A program made the translations under genes and the position numbers. 64,000 nt of DNA. Source: Terrimesophilobacter sp038243605 (GTDB taxonomy: Bacteria; Actinomycetota; Actinomycetes; Actinomycetales; Microbacteriaceae). The DNA lies in the NCBI GenBank assembly GCA_038243605.1, contig JBBSQX010000003.1, positions 124,001 through 188,000 of the forward strand. Reading direction: 5' to 3'. This document shows positions 59,279 to 64,000 of this stretch, one piece after another (position 1 is the first letter of the stretch; every line of letters begins with the position of its first letter). The notes under the pieces were generated by a model. It ran no database searches and was not told the origin of the DNA. It saw only the letters and a program-made list of their open reading frames with translations.

Positions 59279-60558
59279 GCGTTCAACCCTTTGCGCTGAC
59301 GAATGCGCGACTCATCGACGGGATGGGCGGGCCCGTGCGGGAGCGATCGACAGTAGTTGTCGACGGAGACCGAATTGTCGAGGTCATGAACGACCGGGAG
59401 CTCCCGTCGACAATGCAGGTCACCGATCTTGCGGGGCACACTCTGATGCCGGGCCTTATCGATTGCCACATGCATCACGCGCCATGGGCGCAGAGTCTGG
59501 TGACACACCCAGAACCGCTCGGGCTGTTGATGTCGCGCACAGTTGCGGCACTGAAGGTCACGCTTGAGTCTGGTGTGACTACTGCGCGCGACCTCGGAGG
59601 GCTTGAGCGCGGCTTTGTGCAGGCCATCAACGAAGGGACGATCCCTGGTCCGCGACTGCAGACATCAGTCATCATTGTCTCCCCAACGAATTCACTGATG
59701 GATACCCACCCGGTGTCGGGCGGCGCCATAAGTGCGAGGGGCCGGTTCGAGAGCGTTCCCGGGATGCCGTTGCCGTGGTGTGATGGCCCCATTGCCGCCA
59801 GAGCGAAGGTGCGCGAGGTCATTCGAGCGGGGGCGGATGTCATCAAAGTTGCCATGACGGGCAGCATGACCTTCCAGGCCCGCAGAACTCACCGACCTCT
59901 CTTTACCGAAGAAGAACTTGCTGCAATAGTTGACGAAGCGCACCTAGAGGGGCTACCAGTGGCGTGTCACGCCCACGGTGATCCAGGTGCGCTCATGGCG
60001 GTGCGTGCTGGCGTCGATACGATCGAGCACGGAACCTTTCTCACGGAAGAATGCGCGAGAGAGATGGCCGATAGGGGAACATGGTATGTTCCAACGATGT
60101 GCATCTCAGAGTGGCACAGCACCCTGTCTCAGGAGAGCGTTCGCGCTCACACTGCGCAGATGCCAGCTGCCCACCAAGAGAGCTTGGCGCTCGCCGTGCG
60201 CTTAGGCGTTCGCATTGCTGCCGGAACCGACACGAACAACAGTCACGGTTACGGCCGAACTGGCATGGAGCTGGAGTTGTTGGTACGGGCGGGCATGACC
60301 GCGGCGGAGGCCGTTGCCGTGGCCACGGACAAATCAAGTCAATGTATGGGCGTTGCGCACGAGGTTGGCTCGATCACGGCTGGTAAGTTTGCTGATCTCT
60401 TGGTCGTTGACGGCGACCCTTACAGCGATGTTGGAATTCTTCAGGACCCGAGTCGACGTAAGGCCGTAATGAAGGGTGGAGTCGTCGTCTTTGGCTCACT
60501 TCCTAGTTCTGGAGAGACCGCGCGGGAGCTCCCTCCCTTGGCTGAAATGGTGACATGA
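59275..60558 (+). CDS. Amidohydrolase-superfamily enzyme (Xaa-Pro/imidazolonepropionase-like)
   Basis: 427 residues. Metal site elements in order: GLIDCHMHHAP (HxH), SGVTTARDLGG, VIKVAMTGSM (where a carboxylated Lys would lie), ACHAHGDPGA (His), TIEHGTF (His) and the catalytic Asp in AAGTDTNNSHG. C-terminal SITAGKFADLLVVDGDP is family-typical. No signal peptide. It hydrolyses a C-N bond, possibly generating the carboxylate used by the ligase; with the M20 peptidase this makes two amide-cleaving enzymes in one locus. Coupled by ATGA overlaps on both sides. Confidence 0.88.
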   Translation: MSVQPFALTNARLIDGMGGPVRERSTVVVDGDRIVEVMNDRELPSTMQVTDLAGHTLMPGLIDCHMHHAPWAQSLVTHPEPLGLLMSRTVAALKVTLESGVTTARDLGGLERGFVQAINEGTIPGPRLQTSVIIVSPTNSLMDTHPVSGGAISARGRFESVPGMPLPWCDGPIAARAKVREVIRAGADVIKVAMTGSMTFQARRTHRPLFTEEELAAIVDEAHLEGLPVACHAHGDPGALMAVRAGVDTIEHGTFLTEECAREMADRGTWYVPTMCISEWHSTLSQESVRAHTAQMPAAHQESLALAVRLGVRIAAGTDTNNSHGYGRTGMELELLVRAGMTAAEAVAVATDKSSQCMGVAHEVGSITAGKFADLLVVDGDPYSDVGILQDPSRRKAVMKGGVVVFGSLPSSGETARELPPLAEMVT

Positions 60559-61406
60559 CCGCTGCATCACCTCACGAAGATCACGACGCTGCTGACGAGG
60601 GCACTGAACCACTTTCGCCTGGGGTGGGCGAGATTCCGCGCGCAACCGATTACATGGTCGGTCCGGTTGCTGCAGCCTTGGACATCATGCTGGAGTTTGA
60701 GCAAGGTCAGACTGATTTGCGCGTTGCAGATATCGCGCGCATGCATAAGCTGACGAGAAATAAGGCCTTCAGGCTAATTAAGACTCTTGAGTCCCGTGGA
60801 TTCCTCCAACGAGTTGGCGATCACTATCGAGTGGGAACCCGTCTTCTTGCCCTTGGTGAGCAAGCAGCAAAGCCCATCGAGGCTCTCAAAGTTGCGGCGC
60901 AGCCTGAGTTGGAGCTGCTGAAGGCAGAAACCAACGAAACAGTGTATTTACTCGCGCCGGCGGGCAACGACGCCATCTGCGTCGCGAGGATCGAGAGCAG
61001 TCATTACCTTCGCATTTCGATTGATGTCGGTGTAAAGCGTCCGCTTCACGCTGGTGCTGGTCAGAAGATGCTGCTTGCCGGGCAGGATGCGCAGCGGCTA
61101 GCGCTGGTGTTGAGTCGACAAGGGCTAGCGTTCACCGAGGAAACAATTACCAGTGAGGCCGATCTGATTGCGGAGCTTGACGAGATCCGGCGGCGAGGCT
61201 ACAGCCTGAGTTGGGGCGAGGTGGATTCTGGGGCTGGAGCTGTCGCGGCGCCGATATTTGATCACTCCGGGCAAATGGTTGCGTCCCTCGTTATCGGAGG
61301 TGCGATGTCTCGAATCGCTGACAAGTTGGATGGCGAACTTCGCGGCTTTGTTGTTGCTGGTGCCGCAAGGGTGTCTGCCGTTCTTGGTTTTCGTCAGGGT
61401 TCTTAA
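60555..61406 (+). CDS. IclR family transcriptional regulator
   Basis: 283 residues. After a disordered acidic N-terminus of about 30 residues, a winged HTH (LRVADIARMHKLTRNKAFRLI, LESRGFLQRVGDHYRVG) is followed by an IclR effector domain (about 115-275) with HAGAGQKMLLAG and GYSLSWGEVDSGAGAVAAPI. Third gene of the ligase-amidohydrolase operon. It probably controls the divergent promoter at 57568-57727, and perhaps the ABC transporter downstream. Confidence 0.9.
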   Translation: MTAASPHEDHDAADEGTEPLSPGVGEIPRATDYMVGPVAAALDIMLEFEQGQTDLRVADIARMHKLTRNKAFRLIKTLESRGFLQRVGDHYRVGTRLLALGEQAAKPIEALKVAAQPELELLKAETNETVYLLAPAGNDAICVARIESSHYLRISIDVGVKRPLHAGAGQKMLLAGQDAQRLALVLSRQGLAFTEETITSEADLIAELDEIRRRGYSLSWGEVDSGAGAVAAPIFDHSGQMVASLVIGGAMSRIADKLDGELRGFVVAGAARVSAVLGFRQGS

Positions 61407-61545
61407 CCTCGCCGCCAGAAGTCATGGTCGAATTGCTGGCTCCGGACCATCACGGATCACGCGATGGCTGCTGCCCACCCGGGAGGCCGTTTCCCGCTCC
61501 AGAATGCGTGCCGCGTTGACCCATATTCAAGAAGTATATTCATGA

Positions 61546-61566
61546 GGTATACCAACTGTATGCATA
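61546..61566. promoter_or_regulatory. Palindromic sites ahead of the amino-acid ABC genes
   Basis: GGTATACC (61546-61553) and TATGCATA (61559-61566) are both self-complementary and lie close together in the 289-bp gap before the binding-protein gene. They resemble operator halves for a GntR- or IclR-type regulator. No confident -35/-10 pair was found with them. Confidence 0.35.
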
Positions 61567-61695
61567 GTGGTTGATCCTGTGCTACGCTCAACCGCAACTT
61601 GGATGAAGCGTTAACAAAAGGCTCGCACCAAGCCTCGTAATTCAACCGAGACCCGTTGGGGTCAGAACAACCAACAATGCAATGGAGCAACGACG

Positions 61696-62646
61696 ATGAT
61701 GCAAACCAAAATTGCGAAGACATTCGCTGCACTGCTAGCGGTGGGCCTCGTGGCCACTGGTTGCAGCGCGACGGCAGAGGTGGCACCCAAAGAAACGGCT
61801 GCGGCGGCAGTGCCGATCTTTAGCCAAGAGATCCATGACGCGCTGCCACAAAGTATCCAAGACGCCAAAGAGCTGACGATTGTCATTAGTGGCGCGAACC
61901 CACCGTGGTGGGTTACCGATCCAGGGAAGGTCGGCGGATACACAGGGGCCGGCGCGCAACTTATGGAGCGTGTGAGCGAAATCATGGGCATCGACATCAA
62001 GGTCGCCGCTGTTCCTGACATTTCTGGTGCATTTGCCGCGATTAGCAGCGAGCGCTACGCCTTCGGCTTCTTTCCGTACGCAGACTCGATCGGTGGCCCT
62101 CGCGAACGCCCCGGCGCGGAGTTCGTCGATGTCGTGCAAGAAGTCGTTCCATTCCTCGTGTTGAAGGGCAACCCCAAGAAGGTTTCCAGCATGGACAAGC
62201 TTTGTGGTGTCACTGTTGCGGCACTCGTGAACGCTGCCACCTACAAGGCCGCTGAAGCGCAGAAGATCAAGTGCGAAGAGAAGGGTGAGACGTTGGATGT
62301 ACTCGGGGCTACCAGCGTTCCCAACGGTGTCTTGGCGATTCGCTCCGGACGTGCCGACGCATTCTTCACGGGAGGCGCTTCGCTCTTCTACGCTGCGAAG
62401 GAATCAAAGGGAGAGCTCGAAGTGGTGGGCGATGAATTCGGTAACGGATTCGAAGGCCAGTTCATGGGTGCGCTACTGACAAAGGACTCAGCACTTACTC
62501 AGCCGCTGCTCGCGAGTTTTCAGATTCTCTTTGACAGCGGCGAGTACGAAACGATTATGAAAGAGTGGGGTCTAGACCGCGAAATCCTCGACAAGCCAGG
62601 CGTAAACCTGTACTCCGAATGGCTCAAAGAGAACCCCATCAAATAG
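61696..62646 (+). CDS. Polar amino acid-type ABC transporter binding lipoprotein
   Basis: 316 residues. Signal peptide with lipobox-like VATGC. Family-3 solute-binding fold: GGYTGAGAQLMERVSEIMGI, DISGAFAAISSERYAFGF, LCGVTVAAL, GVLAIRSGRADAFFTGG and FDSGEYETIMKEWGL. GGAG eight nt upstream of ATG-ATG. First gene of a binding protein-permease-ATPase operon beginning 290 bp after the IclR gene. It is probably the uptake system for the compound degraded by the flanking amidase/ligase genes (inference). Confidence 0.9.
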   Translation: MMQTKIAKTFAALLAVGLVATGCSATAEVAPKETAAAAVPIFSQEIHDALPQSIQDAKELTIVISGANPPWWVTDPGKVGGYTGAGAQLMERVSEIMGIDIKVAAVPDISGAFAAISSERYAFGFFPYADSIGGPRERPGAEFVDVVQEVVPFLVLKGNPKKVSSMDKLCGVTVAALVNAATYKAAEAQKIKCEEKGETLDVLGATSVPNGVLAIRSGRADAFFTGGASLFYAAKESKGELEVVGDEFGNGFEGQFMGALLTKDSALTQPLLASFQILFDSGEYETIMKEWGLDREILDKPGVNLYSEWLKENPIK

Positions 62647-62693
62647 TTATGTCGATACTGTCGAGAACCAAGACCGAGGGGGAGGGCCCCATC

Positions 62694-63626
62694 ATGCACG
62701 CACCTGATGATCGTTTGGATGTGGCAACGGCACTCTCCCCGCGGCGCCCTTGGACCTGGGTGATCACCATCTTCACCCTCGTCTTTGCGGCCCAGTTTCT
62801 TCAGCTGCTGCTCACCAACCCCAACTTTGAGTGGGATGTGGTTGGCCAGTTCCTGAACAGTGAAACTGTGCTGCAGGGGGTTGTGATGACCGTGCTGCTT
62901 ACTGTGGCAGCGATGGCCATCGGTCTGGTTCTCGGCGGAATCCTCGCCGTCTGTCGAATGGCAGATAACACGATCCTGAAGATCATCGCCTCGTCGTACA
63001 TATGGTTCTTTCGGGGGACTCCGCAGCTTGTTCAGCTGATCTTCTGGTTCAACATCGGACTTCTGGTGCCGGTGTTAAGCATTGGTATACCGTTTGGGCC
63101 TGCCTTCTTTTCCATCGAGTCCAATACCCTCATCACACCCCTCTTGGCCGCCATCGTTGGCCTTGGCTTGCATGAAGCGGCGTATCAAGCCGAGATTTAC
63201 CGTGCAGGGCTTATGTCCGTAGACGAGGGGCAGCTCGAGGCCGCGAAAGCGCTCGGCATGAAGCCCGTGCGAGTGTTTTTTCGCATCCACCTTCCTCAGG
63301 CAATGCGGTTCATCGTTCCACCGACGTTTAATGCGATTATCGGAATGGTCAAGGGAACGTCGCTGGTAAGCGTTATCGGCGGGGCCGAGTTGCTCTTCTC
63401 GGTGCAACAAATTTACAGCCAGACGTATCAGACGGTTCCACTGCTCATCGTCGCATGCGTGTGGTATTTGTTCATCACGACAGTGCTGAACGGAGTGCAA
63501 TTCTTTATCGAACGTCATTACGGTCGTGGGGCAAGTCGTAATGCCAGCACCTCAAGACTTGGGCGACTACTTGATCGACGCGCATTGGTGCGAAGCCAGA
63601 ACCTGGCACGAGGGAGCGAGTCATGA
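62694..63626 (+). CDS. Polar amino acid-type ABC transporter permease
   Basis: 310 residues from ATG 62694, chosen because GGAGG lies eight nt upstream; in-frame ATG 62649 has no ribosome site. Five or six membrane helices begin at TWVITIFTLVFAAQFL. HisM/GlnP-family marks: FFRGTPQLVQLIFWFNIG and the EAA loop EAAKALGMKPVRVFFRIHLP. The C-terminal tail (about 30 residues) is basic. The stop overlaps the ATPase start (ATGA). Confidence 0.9.
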   Translation: MHAPDDRLDVATALSPRRPWTWVITIFTLVFAAQFLQLLLTNPNFEWDVVGQFLNSETVLQGVVMTVLLTVAAMAIGLVLGGILAVCRMADNTILKIIASSYIWFFRGTPQLVQLIFWFNIGLLVPVLSIGIPFGPAFFSIESNTLITPLLAAIVGLGLHEAAYQAEIYRAGLMSVDEGQLEAAKALGMKPVRVFFRIHLPQAMRFIVPPTFNAIIGMVKGTSLVSVIGGAELLFSVQQIYSQTYQTVPLLIVACVWYLFITTVLNGVQFFIERHYGRGASRNASTSRLGRLLDRRALVRSQNLARGSES

Positions 63627-64000
63627 ATCAGCCGGTTCTTAGAATCAACGGCTTGCGCAAAGAATTTGGTGGTGTCGAGGTTCTCAAAGGCATTGACCTT
63701 GAGGTTCGTACCGGAGAAACGGTGGCTATTCTCGGATCATCAGGATCGGGAAAATCGACTCTCTTGAGGTGTGTGAACTGTCTGGAAGTTCCCAGCGGTG
63801 GATCCATCGAACTCGAAAACGAAGTTATGGGATACAAGCGGGAAAAGAATGGCCAACTACGTCGGCTCTCTGAATCTCGCATCGCGGTGCAGCGCAGGCG
63901 AGTGGGAATGGTCTTTCAGAATTTCAACTTATTTCCGCACTGGACAGCTCTCGAAAACATTGCAGATGGCCCACGCTCTGTTCTTCGCTTGTCGAAGGCG
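63623..64000 (+). CDS. Polar amino acid-type ABC transporter ATPase, N-terminal part (cut by window end)
   Basis: 126 codons visible. Walker A is LGSSGSGKSTLLRC (about residues 36-49) and the Q-loop is GMVFQNFNLFPHWT, matching the GlnQ/HisP group. The signature motif and Walker B lie beyond the window. Overlaps the permease gene by 4 nt and completes the three-part importer. Confidence 0.92.
   Translation, partial: MNQPVLRINGLRKEFGGVEVLKGIDLEVRTGETVAILGSSGSGKSTLLRCVNCLEVPSGGSIELENEVMGYKREKNGQLRRLSESRIAVQRRRVGMVFQNFNLFPHWTALENIADGPRSVLRLSKA

Overview
The window reads as one contiguous piece of a high-GC actinomycete chromosome, most likely Microbacteriaceae (inference). The evidence is GC-rich codon third positions, many GTG starts, dense operons joined by 4-nt ATGA/GTGA stop-start overlaps, an actinobacterial-type paaR/paaABCDE regulon, Tat-exported lipoproteins, and a FN3-MoxR-DUF58-transglutaminase cluster of the type described in bifidobacteria. 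I saw no rRNA, tRNA, CRISPR array, insertion sequence or prophage.

Region 1 (2-10053): six co-directed genes, the first cut by the window edge. They encode a fibronectin-III surface protein, a MoxR AAA+ ATPase, a DUF58 membrane protein, a multi-pass transglutaminase-like protein that has lost two of three catalytic residues, a double zinc-ribbon/FHA protein and an EccC/FtsK-like membrane ATPase with two P-loops. This resembles a phospho-controlled envelope or export machine.

Region 2 (10056-21095): a spermidine/putrescine-type ABC transporter whose ATPase gene has lost its 5' end exactly where the FtsK gene stops, then a class-III aminotransferase, two tandem PotD-like Tat lipoproteins, a GH13 glucosidase, and, on the minus strand, gabT and an asparaginase. 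Together they suggest polyamine/GABA/amide nitrogen salvage.

Region 3 (21151-25279): OsmC, a two-domain FKBP, a Dxr homologue whose metal and substrate residues are substituted, and a site-2 protease.

Region 4 (25374-37828): a thiolase gene diverges from a long operon: branched-chain-type ABC transporter (all five parts), acyl-CoA ligase, TetR, 3-hydroxybutyrate-dehydrogenase-like SDR, alpha/beta hydrolase and ScoAB CoA-transferase. It reads as uptake and breakdown of a short-chain hydroxy/keto acid or its esters to acetyl-CoA.

Region 5 (37905-50260): the phenylacetate regulon in two arms, paaF-paaH-paaZ-MFS and paaABCDE-paaG, with paaI-paaR-permease diverging. Near-identical PaaR-type operators precede both arms.

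Region 6 (50259-54541): a lone ATPase-TOPRIM (OLD-like) gene, a tiny zinc-ribbon gene, and a divergent MFS/ArsR pair around a triple 14-bp operator.

Region 7 (54637-64000): divergent operons for an uncharacterised catabolic pathway (M20 peptidase, DUF35, thiolase-like protein; CoA ligase, amidohydrolase, IclR), followed by a polar amino-acid-type ABC transporter running off the end.
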